A stretch of DNA of 64,000 bases. It comes from an uncultured Gammaproteobacteria bacterium (GTDB lineage Bacteria > Pseudomonadota > Gammaproteobacteria > Rariloculales > Rariloculaceae). Position 1 is the first letter of the stretch. Each line of letters begins with the position of its first letter. Location of the stretch: the NCBI GenBank assembly GCA_946887385.1, contig CAMPKU010000001.1:1-64000 (forward strand), in the 5' to 3' direction. The notes below the pieces were generated by a model that had not been told where the DNA came from, made no database searches, and saw nothing but the letters and a program-made list of their open reading frames with translations. This document shows, in pieces, positions 41,441 through 50,294 of the stretch. The translations under genes were made by a program, and so were the position numbers.

Positions 41441-41504
41441 TTCGGAAGTGGTCCCCGGAGTTGGGGAGTTGGGGGTCAACGGCCCGGCGCCAGGGAGAGT
41501 TTGA

Positions 41505-42929
41505 GTGCTACACCCGAGGATCGACGTTCAGATTACGTTGCTGACGTTTCTTCGAGTTGTTCTGGTGCCCAGCGTCGCAATCGCGTCGCTCGTCGCTTCG
41601 ACGACACTGCTAGGGCTGCCTTTCACCGAGCCGTATGTTGCGCTCGCTATCATTGCCGCGCTGCTCACGCTGCTCGTGATGGCGCGCGACGCCGTGCAGC
41701 AAGCCAATCTGGTGGGCGCTCACGGGCTCACGCTTGCCAGCCGGATCGGCCTGGGTTGGCTGGCCGTCGTAGGCGTGCTGCTGCTCTTGGGCTATGCCAC
41801 CAAGACTTCGGAGATTTTCTCGCGGCGCGCGCTATTTCTGTGGTTCTTGCTCACTCCGCCGTTCCTCGTGGGCGCGTCGATCGCCGTTCAGCAGTGGCTG
41901 CGGGCGCTACTGGTGTCGTCGCGCAACAGCCGCAGCGCGGTCATCGTCGGAACCACCAAGATGGCGCTCGAGCTCGCGCGAACCCTGCATCAGCGTCCCG
42001 AGCTCGGTTTGAAACTGCGCTGCGTATTCGTCGATGAGGCCGCCGGCGATGTGCCCATCGACAATGCGACGAGCTCGGCCATTCGCCGGATCGCCGGGGC
42101 AGAAATCCGCACGGGCGGCCGCGTTCGCGACTACGTGAACGCCCGGCACATCGAGGTGGTCTTCATTGCCAGAGAAACGCATGCCCCCGGCGTGCGCGAG
42201 ATGTGCGACGAGCTGCGCGACACCACCACATCGGTGTATCTGATCCCGGACGTGTCGTTGTACGACCTCATGCAGGCGCGAGTCGGCGACGTGGACGGGA
42301 TTCCCGTTATTGCCCTGTGCGAGTCGCCGTTTCAAGGTGGCAGCGGCGCGTTGAAACGAGGCACGGACATCGTGTTCGCAACGTTGCTGCTGATCGTGGC
42401 GGCGCCCGTGATGCTCTTGATCGCGCTGGCAATCAAGCTCGATTCGCCGGGCCGCGTGTTTTTCAAGCAAGACCGGTACGGGCTCGATGGCGAGCGCATT
42501 GTCGTTTACAAGTTTCGGACGATGACGGTGTGCGAGAACGGCGACTGCATTGTGCAGGCGAAGCGCAACGACGCGCGCGTTACTCGCGTAGGGCGACTCC
42601 TACGCCGCACCTCGCTCGACGAGCTGCCGCAGCTAGTCAACGTGCTCCAAGGGCGCATGAGTCTCGTAGGGCCGCGGCCGCATGCCGTGGCGCACAACGA
42701 GCAATATCGGAAACTGATTTCGGGATACATGGTGCGCCACAAAGTGACGCCGGGTATCACGGGATTGGCGCAAGTTAGCGGCTGCCGCGGCGAGACCTCG
42801 ACGCTCGACGACATGCGGCGCCGCGTGCAGTACGACCTGGAGTATCTGCGGCATTGGTGCTGGCTGCTCGACATCAAGATCATGTTGCGCACTCTGGTGC
42901 TGCTCGTGCGCGACAAGCGTGCGTACTGA
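41505..42929 (+). CDS. WcaJ/PssY-like initiating sugar-phosphate transferase
   Basis: 474 residues. Four N-terminal helices (about 8-140), a CoA-binding-like domain with [18 protein letters not shown], a fifth helix at about 290-312 and then the catalytic bacterial sugar transferase domain: [54 protein letters not shown] and [15 protein letters not shown]. It transfers the first sugar phosphate to undecaprenyl phosphate and starts repeat-unit synthesis. GGGAGAG precedes a GTG start. Upstream partner of the outer-membrane barrel gene 25 bases later. Confidence 0.94.
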   Translation: MLHPRIDVQITLLTFLRVVLVPSVAIASLVASTTLLGLPFTEPYVALAIIAALLTLLVMARDAVQQANLVGAHGLTLASRIGLGWLAVVGVLLLLGYATKTSEIFSRRALFLWFLLTPPFLVGASIAVQQWLRALLVSSRNSRSAVIVGTTKMALELARTLHQRPELGLKLRCVFVDEAAGDVPIDNATSSAIRRIAGAEIRTGGRVRDYVNARHIEVVFIARETHAPGVREMCDELRDTTTSVYLIPDVSLYDLMQARVGDVDGIPVIALCESPFQGGSGALKRGTDIVFATLLLIVAAPVMLLIALAIKLDSPGRVFFKQDRYGLDGERIVVYKFRTMTVCENGDCIVQAKRNDARVTRVGRLLRRTSLDELPQLVNVLQGRMSLVGPRPHAVAHNEQYRKLISGYMVRHKVTPGITGLAQVSGCRGETSTLDDMRRRVQYDLEYLRHWCWLLDIKIMLRTLVLLVRDKRAY

Positions 42930-42954
42930 CTCTGGTTAGGGAGGAGGTTCTACA

Positions 42955-44226
42955 ATGAAAGTTGATGAGAGCGCACGCCGCTTCGGCGCGTGTCTGGTAG
43001 CCGGTTGCGCGTGTTTCACCTACGCGACGGCGGCCCACGCGGATTGGGAGGTGATTCCCGACATCACGCTCGAAGCCGAAACCAACGACAACCCCACGCT
43101 CAACGTGTCGAGCGGCGCCCTGCCGGGCACGGAGCCTACGGTCGACTCCGCGAGTCGGCTGCTCGCGGACGTGGTGCTGCGGCTAACGCGTGCCGAGCCG
43201 CGCGGCGAGATCAGCTTCGAGCCGCGCGTACGCGGCGATGCTTACATGGACGAAGATGCGCGGGCGTTCGAAAGCACGGACGTGTTCCTGCGCTCCAACG
43301 GCGTGCATCGCGGCCAGACGGTGCGCGTGGGTTATTCGGCGGACGTCGCGCGCGAGCGCATCCTCGGCGTTGAGTTCCTGGAGACGCTGCCCACGGGCGT
43401 AGTCGGTGACGATCCGAGTGCGATCGCTACCACCCAGGTCGGCGCCAACGAGCGGCGGACGCGCGTTGGCGTGGCGCCGTACGTCGATATCGAGCTCAGC
43501 AGCCGAGGCACCATTCGCCTCGACGGCCGGATCGTGGACGTCGACTACGACGGCGGCGTTGGCGACGGGCGCACCGACTTTCTAGAGCGCGCCATCGGCG
43601 GCGAGTACCAGCGTAACCTCGACGAGCGCGGCACGCTGGCTGTGCGTCTATTCGCCACGGGCTACGAGGCGGCGCTCAACAACAACCTTACCGACACGCG
43701 CGGCTTCGAGCTCATCTACGCGCGCGAAGTTTCCGAGCTGTGGTCGTGGACCGTCAACGGCGGCACGCAGCGCTCCGATTTCGCGCTGACCACGGGGGGG
43801 CGCCGCATCCGCGGAACGGACAATACCGGCACGTTCGGCATCGGGGCGACCAAGCGCGGCGAGTTATCGGGAATGCGGGCAGAGCTGCAACGGCGTATGA
43901 GCCCCGACGCGCTGGGATTCGTCGCGCCGCGAGACGAGCTGCGGCTCAGCTGGCAGCGCATGTTGTCCCCGCGCGTCAACGGCCGGATGGTGCTGCGCGC
44001 GATCGATGCGGAAGGCGTGCCGACGGTGGTCGATAGCGATCGGCGGTACGGCCGCGCGGAGTTCGACGTGGAGTGGCGCTTTCGCCAACAGTGGTGGTTC
44101 GTGGCCGGCTACGCGCACGCAACGGTGCGCTCCGCGCTTGCGGTAAGCGGCGCAGAATCGAACGCCTTGACGCTCGGGGTGCGCTACCGCGGCGGCAACG
44201 TCCAAACCGGTGCGCTCACGTTGTAA
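42955..44226 (+). CDS. Outer-membrane beta-barrel protein of the EPS locus
   Basis: 423 residues with a signal peptide (about 1-30, cleavage after AAHA) and a mature part full of alternating hydrophobic/polar strands ending with TLGVRYRGGN. The first mature residues DWEVIPDITLEAETNDNP match the N-terminus of barrels found beside exopolysaccharide genes (EpsL-like), proposed to assist secretion or outer-membrane anchoring. GGGAGGAGG gives a strong ribosome site. Two-gene operon with the WcaJ-like gene. A barrel is predicted from pattern, not from a catalytic motif. Confidence 0.8.
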   Translation: MKVDESARRFGACLVAGCACFTYATAAHADWEVIPDITLEAETNDNPTLNVSSGALPGTEPTVDSASRLLADVVLRLTRAEPRGEISFEPRVRGDAYMDEDARAFESTDVFLRSNGVHRGQTVRVGYSADVARERILGVEFLETLPTGVVGDDPSAIATTQVGANERRTRVGVAPYVDIELSSRGTIRLDGRIVDVDYDGGVGDGRTDFLERAIGGEYQRNLDERGTLAVRLFATGYEAALNNNLTDTRGFELIYAREVSELWSWTVNGGTQRSDFALTTGGRRIRGTDNTGTFGIGATKRGELSGMRAELQRRMSPDALGFVAPRDELRLSWQRMLSPRVNGRMVLRAIDAEGVPTVVDSDRRYGRAEFDVEWRFRQQWWFVAGYAHATVRSALAVSGAESNALTLGVRYRGGNVQTGALTL

Positions 44227-44281
44227 CCCGCGACTGCGGGTCGCGGAGGCCGCCGAACGGCGTGCCGCGATGCGAGCGGCG

Positions 44282-44297
44282 TGGCACAAGCCTTGCA
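44282..44297 (+). promoter_or_regulatory. Sigma-54 (-24/-12) promoter
   Basis: TGGCACAAGCCTTGCA, a perfect match, 66 bases before the GT4 gene at 44363. Confidence 0.82.
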
Positions 44298-44362
44298 CGC
44301 TCGCCCCCTAAGCAGGTGGACACCTGCTCTGCCAAGGACGGGACCAGAAGGAGGGCGAGTCA

Positions 44363-45655
44363 GTGCCTCAACGAATAGCCATCATCAGCGATCACGCGTC
44401 GCCGCTCGCCGCCGTTGGCGGTATAGACAGCGGTGGTCAGAACGTTTACGTGGCCGAGACGGCGCGGCAGCTCGCGGCGCGCGGCCATCGCGTGGACGTC
44501 TTCACACGTAGGGACCGGCCCGACGTGCCCGAAGTCGTCGACTGGTTGCCGGGCGTCCGGGTGATTCACGTGCCGGTGGGCCCGGCGGCGTTCGTTCGCA
44601 AGGAGGATTTGCTGCCGTGGATGCCGGAGTTCGCGGCGTTCGTGCAGCGCTTCGCCGCCGAGGAGCGTTACGACGTTGCCCACGCACACTTCTTCATGTC
44701 GGGCCTGGTGGCGATGCATCTGAAAGCCGCCACCGGCTTGCCGTTCGTGGTGACGTTTCACGCGCTTGGCCTCGTGCGCCGCTTGCACCAAGGCGCCGCG
44801 GACGAGTTCTCGGCGAAGCGCATCGCGATCGAGCGTGACGTGATGGCGGCCGCCGATGCGATCGTTGCCGAGTGCCCCGACGATCGGCGAAATCTGGTGA
44901 CGCTCTATAACGCCGATCCGCACCGAATCCTCGTGATTCCGTGCGGCTATGCCGGCGAGGATTTCTGGCCGATCGCGCCGCGCTTCGCGCGTCACGTGCT
45001 CGGCTTCCCGAGCGACGTGCCGATTCTGCTCACGGTTGGACGATTGGTGCCGCGCAAGGGTGTGGACAACGTCATTCGCGCGCTCGACGTGCTCGTGCGC
45101 AGGCTCGGAGTGCCGGCGGAGTTGCTCGTCGTTGGCGGCAACTCCGACATCGCGGACGCCGCCACGACGCCGGAAATCGGGCGGTTGCGCAGCGTGGCCG
45201 AAGAGGCCGGCGTCGCCGACCGAGTCACGTTCACCGGCAGACGCTCGCGCGATCTTCTGAAGCTGTATTACAGCGCCGCGGACGTGTTCGTCACCACCCC
45301 TTGGTACGAGTCTTTCGGCATGACGCCGATCGAGGCCATGGCATGCGGCACGCCCGTCGTCGGCGCACGCGTGGGCGGCATCAAATACAGCGTTGTCGAC
45401 GGCCGAACCGGGTTTCTCGTTCCGCCGAACGATCCGGTGACCCTTGCCGAACGGCTGAAAGAAGTGTGCTGCTCACCGCGTCTCGCGGAGCGGTTTGCGA
45501 CGCAGGCCGTGCGGCGCGCTCACGCGCTGTTCCGCTGGGAGCATGTAGCACAGTCCCTGAGCGGGGTGTACCGCGAAGTGCAGCGCACAATGCCCGCGCT
45601 GCCTCCGCCGACGGTGGTGCCGCAGGTACCGGCCGAAGCGGTAGCCGCGGCATGA
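44363..45655 (+). CDS. Glycosyltransferase, GT4 (sucrose-phosphate-synthase-like N-terminus)
   Basis: 430 residues, GTG start with AAGGAGGG upstream. The N-terminus IAIISDHASPLAAVGGIDSG followed by GQNVYVAETARQLA is the GT4 group that includes sucrose-phosphate-synthase-like and MshA-like enzymes. Later motifs are FHALGLVRR, GRLVPRKGVDNVIRAL and the EX7E motif ESFGMTPIE. The C-terminal 25 residues are Pro/Ala-rich. Its stop overlaps the next start (ATGA). It is adjacent to, but not in, the WcaJ operon because a promoter intervenes. Confidence 0.9.
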   Translation: MPQRIAIISDHASPLAAVGGIDSGGQNVYVAETARQLAARGHRVDVFTRRDRPDVPEVVDWLPGVRVIHVPVGPAAFVRKEDLLPWMPEFAAFVQRFAAEERYDVAHAHFFMSGLVAMHLKAATGLPFVVTFHALGLVRRLHQGAADEFSAKRIAIERDVMAAADAIVAECPDDRRNLVTLYNADPHRILVIPCGYAGEDFWPIAPRFARHVLGFPSDVPILLTVGRLVPRKGVDNVIRALDVLVRRLGVPAELLVVGGNSDIADAATTPEIGRLRSVAEEAGVADRVTFTGRRSRDLLKLYYSAADVFVTTPWYESFGMTPIEAMACGTPVVGARVGGIKYSVVDGRTGFLVPPNDPVTLAERLKEVCCSPRLAERFATQAVRRAHALFRWEHVAQSLSGVYREVQRTMPALPPPTVVPQVPAEAVAAA

Positions 45656-46254
45656 GCGGCCGCGAGCTCGAAGACGAGCGCGAAACGCCGGCACACGCAG
45701 CACTTCACACGCTCGAGGGCGCGCGCGACCTCGTGCCCCACGGCTATGTGTGCGTTCATCCGGGCGCGCCGTTGCCGTCGCGCCGCTGGTATCCGGAGCG
45801 CTTCGCCATCGTGGCCGACGCGCTCGCGGCGCGCGGTTTGCGCGTCGTGCTCACCGGCACGGCGGCGGAAATCGTGCCGGCGCGCCGAGTGGCCGAGCTC
45901 ATGATCGCGCCGGCCGTCAACCTGGCAGGGAAGACGACCTTCGGCACATTTAGCGCGCTCATCGACGGCGCACGCCTCGTCGTGGCCAACGACACCGGTG
46001 TGCGGCGAGTGGCCGCGGCGCGGGGCACGCCCTGTGTCGCCGTGGCATGCGGCACCGACGTGTGTATGGCCGCGAACGGGCAGAGCGAGCGTCTGCTCTT
46101 CGCCGAAGTGACTTGCCGCCCGTGCGTTCACGAGCGGTGCCCGGTGGGCCATCCGTGTGCGCACGGCGTGGAGAGCCGCGAGGTGTTGGCGGCGGCCGGC
46201 GAGCTGCTCGCGCGGCCACCGAGCGCCTCCGAGTCCCCGATCTGCACCGTCTGA
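45652..46254 (+). CDS. Half-length GT9 (heptosyltransferase-like) protein
   Basis: 200 residues aligned only to the C-terminal half of heptosyltransferases: [73 protein letters not shown]. The cysteine cluster [15 protein letters not shown] matches the end of WaaF-like proteins. The normal N-terminal Rossmann half (about 150 residues) is missing and the sequence before VHPG is an unrelated 30-residue leader. It is coupled to the GT4 by ATGA. Either a domain relic or a donor-binding subunit acting with the GT4. Confidence 0.75.
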   Translation: MSGRELEDERETPAHAALHTLEGARDLVPHGYVCVHPGAPLPSRRWYPERFAIVADALAARGLRVVLTGTAAEIVPARRVAELMIAPAVNLAGKTTFGTFSALIDGARLVVANDTGVRRVAAARGTPCVAVACGTDVCMAANGQSERLLFAEVTCRPCVHERCPVGHPCAHGVESREVLAAAGELLARPPSASESPICTV

Positions 46255-46266
46255 CGCCACACCGCG

Positions 46267-46282
46267 TGGCATGGAACTTGCT
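46267..46282 (+). promoter_or_regulatory. Sigma-54 (-24/-12) promoter
   Basis: TGGCATGGAACTTGCT with exact spacing, 31 bases before the TTG start of the ftsH-like gene. Confidence 0.75.
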
Positions 46283-46313
46283 CCCTCGGAACAATCGGCC
46301 GGGGAGGCACGAG

Positions 46314-48398
46314 TTGGGCTGGCTCGACGAAATCAAGAATCGCAGTCAAGAAAAAGCCTCTGCGCCGGCACCGGGCCCAGCGGGTGCGCAGACGCCGGGC
46401 CGGCGCTCAGCGCCGAGACTGCCGCGCTACGTTTGGTTGTGGTTTGTCGCGGCGCTGCTGATCAACTTCGTCATCACGCGCTTCGTGGTGCCGCCTGCAG
46501 ATGCGCCGCTCACCGTGCCGTACACGCTGTTCAAAGAGCAGGCGGCGGCCGGCAACGTCGCAGCCATCTACGCGCAAGGCGCTACCGTCGAGGGCCGCTT
46601 CGTGGAGCCCGTGACGTACCCGCTCGAAGGCTCAGCGGAGCCGGCCGCCGCGCCGCGCGGCGAGCCCGTCGAGCCGCGCACGTCGACGCAGTTCACGACC
46701 ACCGTGCCGGCATTCGTCGATCCCGGCCTCGAAGCGCTGCTGGTCGAGAACAACGTCGAGATCAGCGCCGTGCCGATCCGCGAGGGGGGCAGCCCGATCG
46801 GTATGTTGCTGCTCGGGTTCGGGCCGGCGCTGCTTCTGATCGGCTTTTACGTTTGGATTTACCGGCGCGCGGCACGCCAAGGCGGCATGGGCGGCGGCCT
46901 CATGGGGATTGGCCGCAGCAAAGCCAAGCGCTACGACGTCGAGAGCGACATGAAAGTCACGTTCGACGACGTCGCCGGCATCGACGAGGCCGAGAACGAG
47001 CTCGTCGAGATCGTGGATTTTTTGAAGGCGCCGGAACGCTACACACGATTGGGCGGCACGGCACCGAAAGGCGTGCTGCTCGTAGGTGCGCCGGGCACGG
47101 GCAAGACGCTGCTGGCGAAAGCCGTGGCCGGCGAGGCCGGTGTGCCGTTTTTCTCGATGAGCGCCGCAGAGTTCATGGAAATGATCGTGGGCGTCGGCGC
47201 CGCGCGCGTGCGAGATTTGTTCAAGCAGGCGCGCGACAACGCGCCGGCGATCATCTTCATCGACGAGCTCGACGCGATCGGCCGCGCCCGCGGGCAATTT
47301 GCGATCGGCGGCTCCAACGAGCAGGAACAGACGCTCAATCAGATACTCACGGAGATGGACGGCTTCTCGAGCCGCGCCGGTGTGATCGTGCTGGCGGCCA
47401 CGAATCAACCCGACGTGCTCGACAAGGCGCTGCTCAGACCCGGGCGCTTCGATCGGCGCGTGGTCGTGAATTTACCGGACAAAGTGGGGCGAGCCGCGAT
47501 CGTGAAAGTACACACGCGCGCAGTGCCGCTCGCCGCCGACGTGGTGCTCGAGGAGCTTGCGTCCGCCACACCGGGCTTCTCGGGCGCCGACTTGAAGAAC
47601 ATGGTGAACGAAGCGGCATTGCTCGCCGCGCGGCGCGACCAGGACGAAGTGCGCATGAAGGACTTTTTCGACGCTCTGGAGAAGATCATGCTCGGTCCTG
47701 AGCGGCCGATACTCTTGAGCCGCGACGATCGCGAGCGCATCGCCTATCACGAGAGCGGCCATGCCGTGCTGGGGCTCGTGGTGGCGGGCGCGGATCCCGT
47801 GCACCGCGTGACGATCGTGCCGCGCGGCCAAGCGCTCGGCGTCACCTATCAGCGGCCGAGCACGGACCGTTACAACTATCCGGAAGCCTACCTGCGCGCG
47901 CGCATCGTCGGCATGCTCGGCGGCCGCGCCGCCGAGGAGATCGTCTTCGGCACGCGCACCACGGGCGCCGAGAGCGACATCGAGCAAGCCACCGCACTCG
48001 CCCGCAACATGGTGACGCGCTGGGGGATGAGCGACAAAGTAGGCCTCGTGCAGCTTGCGCCCCGCGCGAACCCGTATCTCGGCGGGGCGCCGGCGTTCGG
48101 TGCAGAGCGGCCGTTCAGCGAGACCACGGCTCACGCCATCGACGCGGAGATTCACCGCATCATCAGCGACAGTTACGAGGAAGCCTGCCGGCTGCTGCGC
48201 GCGCACCGCAAAGCGCTCGATGCGCTCGTCGCCGCCTTGCTCGAAAAGGAGACGCTGGACGAGGCCGAGATCCTCGCCGTGACGAACCTGCCGCCGGCAG
48301 CCGAGCTGCCGGCGCGCGCCGCCGATGCGCTGCTGCACGATGCAGCGGCGGAGCGGGCACGTCTCGACACCGCCGCTAGACTTCGCGCAGGGCAGTGA
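46314..48398 (+). CDS. ftsH: FtsH-family AAA+ membrane protease
   Basis: 694 residues: two membrane helices (about 40-58 and 163-183) flank a periplasmic domain, then AAA+ (Walker A GAPGTGKT 258-265; Walker [16 protein letters not shown] region [20 protein letters not shown]) and a zinc peptidase with HESGH (His479, Glu480, His483). The periplasmic part carries an extra Pro/Ala/Glu-rich insert with [10 protein letters not shown] (about 115-124). GGGGAGG six bases upstream supports a TTG start. A sigma-54 element directly in front is unusual; the main FtsH is probably elsewhere and this is a stress copy (inference). Its last residues and stop lie in a 32-base repeat also found at 59630. Confidence 0.9.
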   Translation: MGWLDEIKNRSQEKASAPAPGPAGAQTPGRRSAPRLPRYVWLWFVAALLINFVITRFVVPPADAPLTVPYTLFKEQAAAGNVAAIYAQGATVEGRFVEPVTYPLEGSAEPAAAPRGEPVEPRTSTQFTTTVPAFVDPGLEALLVENNVEISAVPIREGGSPIGMLLLGFGPALLLIGFYVWIYRRAARQGGMGGGLMGIGRSKAKRYDVESDMKVTFDDVAGIDEAENELVEIVDFLKAPERYTRLGGTAPKGVLLVGAPGTGKTLLAKAVAGEAGVPFFSMSAAEFMEMIVGVGAARVRDLFKQARDNAPAIIFIDELDAIGRARGQFAIGGSNEQEQTLNQILTEMDGFSSRAGVIVLAATNQPDVLDKALLRPGRFDRRVVVNLPDKVGRAAIVKVHTRAVPLAADVVLEELASATPGFSGADLKNMVNEAALLAARRDQDEVRMKDFFDALEKIMLGPERPILLSRDDRERIAYHESGHAVLGLVVAGADPVHRVTIVPRGQALGVTYQRPSTDRYNYPEAYLRARIVGMLGGRAAEEIVFGTRTTGAESDIEQATALARNMVTRWGMSDKVGLVQLAPRANPYLGGAPAFGAERPFSETTAHAIDAEIHRIISDSYEEACRLLRAHRKALDALVAALLEKETLDEAEILAVTNLPPAAELPARAADALLHDAAAERARLDTAARLRAGQ
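48367..48398. repeat. 32-base dispersed repeat, copy 1
   Basis: Identical to 59630-59661 at 29 of 32 positions (the three mismatches are adjacent, positions 13-15). It encodes the last residues and the TGA of the FtsH-like protein. Confidence 0.6.
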
Positions 48399-48438
48399 TC
48401 CGGCGTTTCTCGCGGCCCTCGAAGCCGCCGAACGCCCG

Positions 48439-49614
48439 CTACCGCCTGCTCACCTCGGTTTTCGGCGCAGGCACGTATGCAGGAACGCTCGTCGCCGTGT
48501 CGAGGAACCGCCGATAGAACGCACTATCGCGAATCTCCTCGTAAGCGCCTCTGTGGGCTTCACCGTTCCAGTGTGCATCGGTGGGCCATTCGAAACGGAC
48601 GCCGGTCTTTTTGTGCTCGGTGAAGAAGTACGGCGCCATATCGACGACTTCGAATCCCTGAGCGCGCGCCTGCTCCATAAAATAGCGGCGCACCTGCTGG
48701 AAATAGCCGTTCGGCACATCTTCGGGTGACTGCGCATCGTAGAGAGCGCCGCGCGAGGCATCGACAACGAATGCAATGTTCTTGCTCGGCAAGGACGCGT
48801 AGCTCGGAAGGAGCTGCAAGAACGCATCGACCGCAGCGCGCGCATCGAGCATTCGTCTTGAGGACGTATCCGCCGCCGTATTGTCGGCATACTTGATTTG
48901 CTCGTACTGAGCGGCAGCCCGTGCACGCAGCTTCGCCAGCGTGCGCGAGAGGTTGAGGTGCCAGTGCAGATAGCGGACTAAGGCAGATTCGCGCAGGATG
49001 CCGCGAAGGGGAACGTAGTCGCGTGGCAGAACTACGTTGTAGCGGCCGTCCTCGCCGGCATGGAATACGGGAAACGCCTCATGGGTGGCATATCTCGGCA
49101 TGCTCTCGTCGAAGTCGTTAGCGATGATCACGAAGACCATCGACTCGACGTTGTAGTTGTCCTGCGCGTGCTTGGCATAGACGAGATACTGCGACAGCGG
49201 CGCGCCGCTTGCGCCGAAGCTGTACACGTGAAAATCGCCGCCGTAGAAGGACCGTGCGTCGCTCTCCAATCGCCCGAATAGCGTCTCCTCGTGGGGCACC
49301 ATCACTGCCTCGACATAGGAATCGCCAATCACGGCAAGCACCGGTGTGGCCGGATCGGCGTCGTAATCGTACTTGTTCACGAAGCCTTGCTTGTTGACGC
49401 GAACACGATTTACGTAGGAGAAGTTCCAGTCGCGCGAGAACACGACGTCGTCGTCGGGCTCGAACGAGAGCACAGGATGCTGTTGGTTCACGGGCCGATT
49501 CAGCGTGCCTTCGCTCACAGGCAGTAATCGCAGCACGAGCTCGGCGGCAAGCAACGACACCGCGGTAGAACCGATGAGCGTGATGGCTCCAAAAAGAAGC
49601 GCTTTGCCGCGCAT
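48439..49614 (-). CDS. SGNH-hydrolase-like membrane-anchored protein
   Basis: 391 residues with an N-terminal helix (about 7-29) followed by a periplasmic SGNH-type domain: block I VIGDSYVEAVM (nucleophilic Ser in GDSY), block II-like SFGASGAPLSQYLVY, block III-like VIIANDF, and block V WPTDAHWNGEAHRGAYEE with the catalytic Asp/His. Such proteins deacetylate, acetylate or otherwise edit glycans (compare the AlgX/PatB group). It is last in a module behind carbamoyltransferase, SxtJ-like and DUF5989 genes, separated from DUF5989 by about 110 bases. Confidence 0.82.
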   Translation of the reverse strand: MRGKALLFGAITLIGSTAVSLLAAELVLRLLPVSEGTLNRPVNQQHPVLSFEPDDDVVFSRDWNFSYVNRVRVNKQGFVNKYDYDADPATPVLAVIGDSYVEAVMVPHEETLFGRLESDARSFYGGDFHVYSFGASGAPLSQYLVYAKHAQDNYNVESMVFVIIANDFDESMPRYATHEAFPVFHAGEDGRYNVVLPRDYVPLRGILRESALVRYLHWHLNLSRTLAKLRARAAAQYEQIKYADNTAADTSSRRMLDARAAVDAFLQLLPSYASLPSKNIAFVVDASRGALYDAQSPEDVPNGYFQQVRRYFMEQARAQGFEVVDMAPYFFTEHKKTGVRFEWPTDAHWNGEAHRGAYEEIRDSAFYRRFLDTATSVPAYVPAPKTEVSRR

Positions 49615-49723
49615 AGTACCTCCCTTGGCACGTCGAGGATTAAGGCCTCAACGCGTTGCACTCCTGCGCCGCGCGACCGAGCGCGCAGCTTAAAGCAGCG
49701 TCCGAACTCAAGCGGCCGAAGCG

Positions 49724-49876
49724 CTAGAACAAGGTGTAGATGAACGGCGCGACGGCAGACCCCTGGGCCAGCACGATCAGCGCGCCCAGCAGAATCATCA
49801 CCACCATGATCGGCGCCAGCCAAAACTTCTTGCGCTCGCGCATGAATCCCCAAAAGTCCCTGGCAAATTCCAACAT
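49724..49876 (-). CDS. DUF5989-family small membrane protein (SxtK-like)
   Basis: 50 residues: hydrophilic aromatic head MLEFARDFWGFMRERKKFWL, one membrane helix (about 22-40) and a hydrophobic tail. This is the DUF5989 pattern. Its ATG overlaps the SxtJ-like stop (TGATG). The order carbamoyltransferase, SxtJ-like, small membrane protein equals sxtI-sxtJ-sxtK of cyanobacterial saxitoxin clusters. Function unknown; constant association suggests it is a partner of the carbamoyltransferase. Confidence 0.85.
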   Translation of the reverse strand: MLEFARDFWGFMRERKKFWLAPIMVVMILLGALIVLAQGSAVAPFIYTLF

Positions 49877-50289
49877 CAGAACGGCCTCTCCAGATTGGCT
49901 ACAGGACTACGACGACTCGGCACGCGATAGCTTGTTGCGGCCGCATGAAACGGCCGACGCATGGCGTTCTTGCCGAGCGCGCGCCGGATCAGCCCGGTCG
50001 GACAAATCACCAAGAAGAACACGGCGCCGAGAATCAGCGGCGTCGTGATCTTGCTCGCGAGCAAGCCGAACTTCATCCAGCCGCGGTAAACAGGGCGCAG
50101 AGCAGTCGGAATCAGGACCGCCGGCACCGCAAGCAACGCAAGCACGGTCCAAGGCCAGATCGGCCAGTTATGCTCGAGCAGCCAAGGGAAGACGAGGCCG
50201 AAGAGCACGGCGACAATACCGCCGGTCGTGAAGCCGAACTTGCGCAGATCGCGCGCATCGAGCTCGGGAATGGCGTCGTCCAGCACCAT
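49876..50289 (-). CDS. SxtJ-like membrane protein
   Basis: 137 residues. A hydrophilic start (MVLDDAIPELDARDLRKFGF) is followed by two helices (about 22-44 and 46-66), the basic PVYRGWMKFGLLASKITTPL, and a third helix LILGAVFFLVICPTGLIRR. This is the SxtJ family, of unknown function and encoded beside carbamoyltransferases. The ATG at 50289 lies 5 bases from the carbamoyltransferase stop; a longer in-frame version would overlap that gene. Confidence 0.85.
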   Translation of the reverse strand: MVLDDAIPELDARDLRKFGFTTGGIVAVLFGLVFPWLLEHNWPIWPWTVLALLAVPAVLIPTALRPVYRGWMKFGLLASKITTPLILGAVFFLVICPTGLIRRALGKNAMRRPFHAAATSYRVPSRRSPVANLERPF

Positions 50290-50294
50290 CGCGA

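Larger units (their letters stand above)
41198..41504. other. Divergent intergenic region with two promoter elements
   Basis: The 307-base gap between the methyltransferase (if it starts at 41197) and the WcaJ-like gene. It holds two sigma-54-like elements, one per direction, and no convincing separate gene. If the methyltransferase starts at 41479 instead, most of this is its coding sequence. Confidence 0.5.

Noticed and set aside
44226..44241. 6-bp hairpin just after the outer-membrane barrel gene as terminator.
   Set aside because: Short stem and no T-run.
46600..46700. The [10 protein letters not shown] segment in the FtsH-like protein as an inserted dispersed repeat.
   Set aside because: It resembles translated repeats seen in other GC-rich genomes, but I found no second copy in this window to support it.
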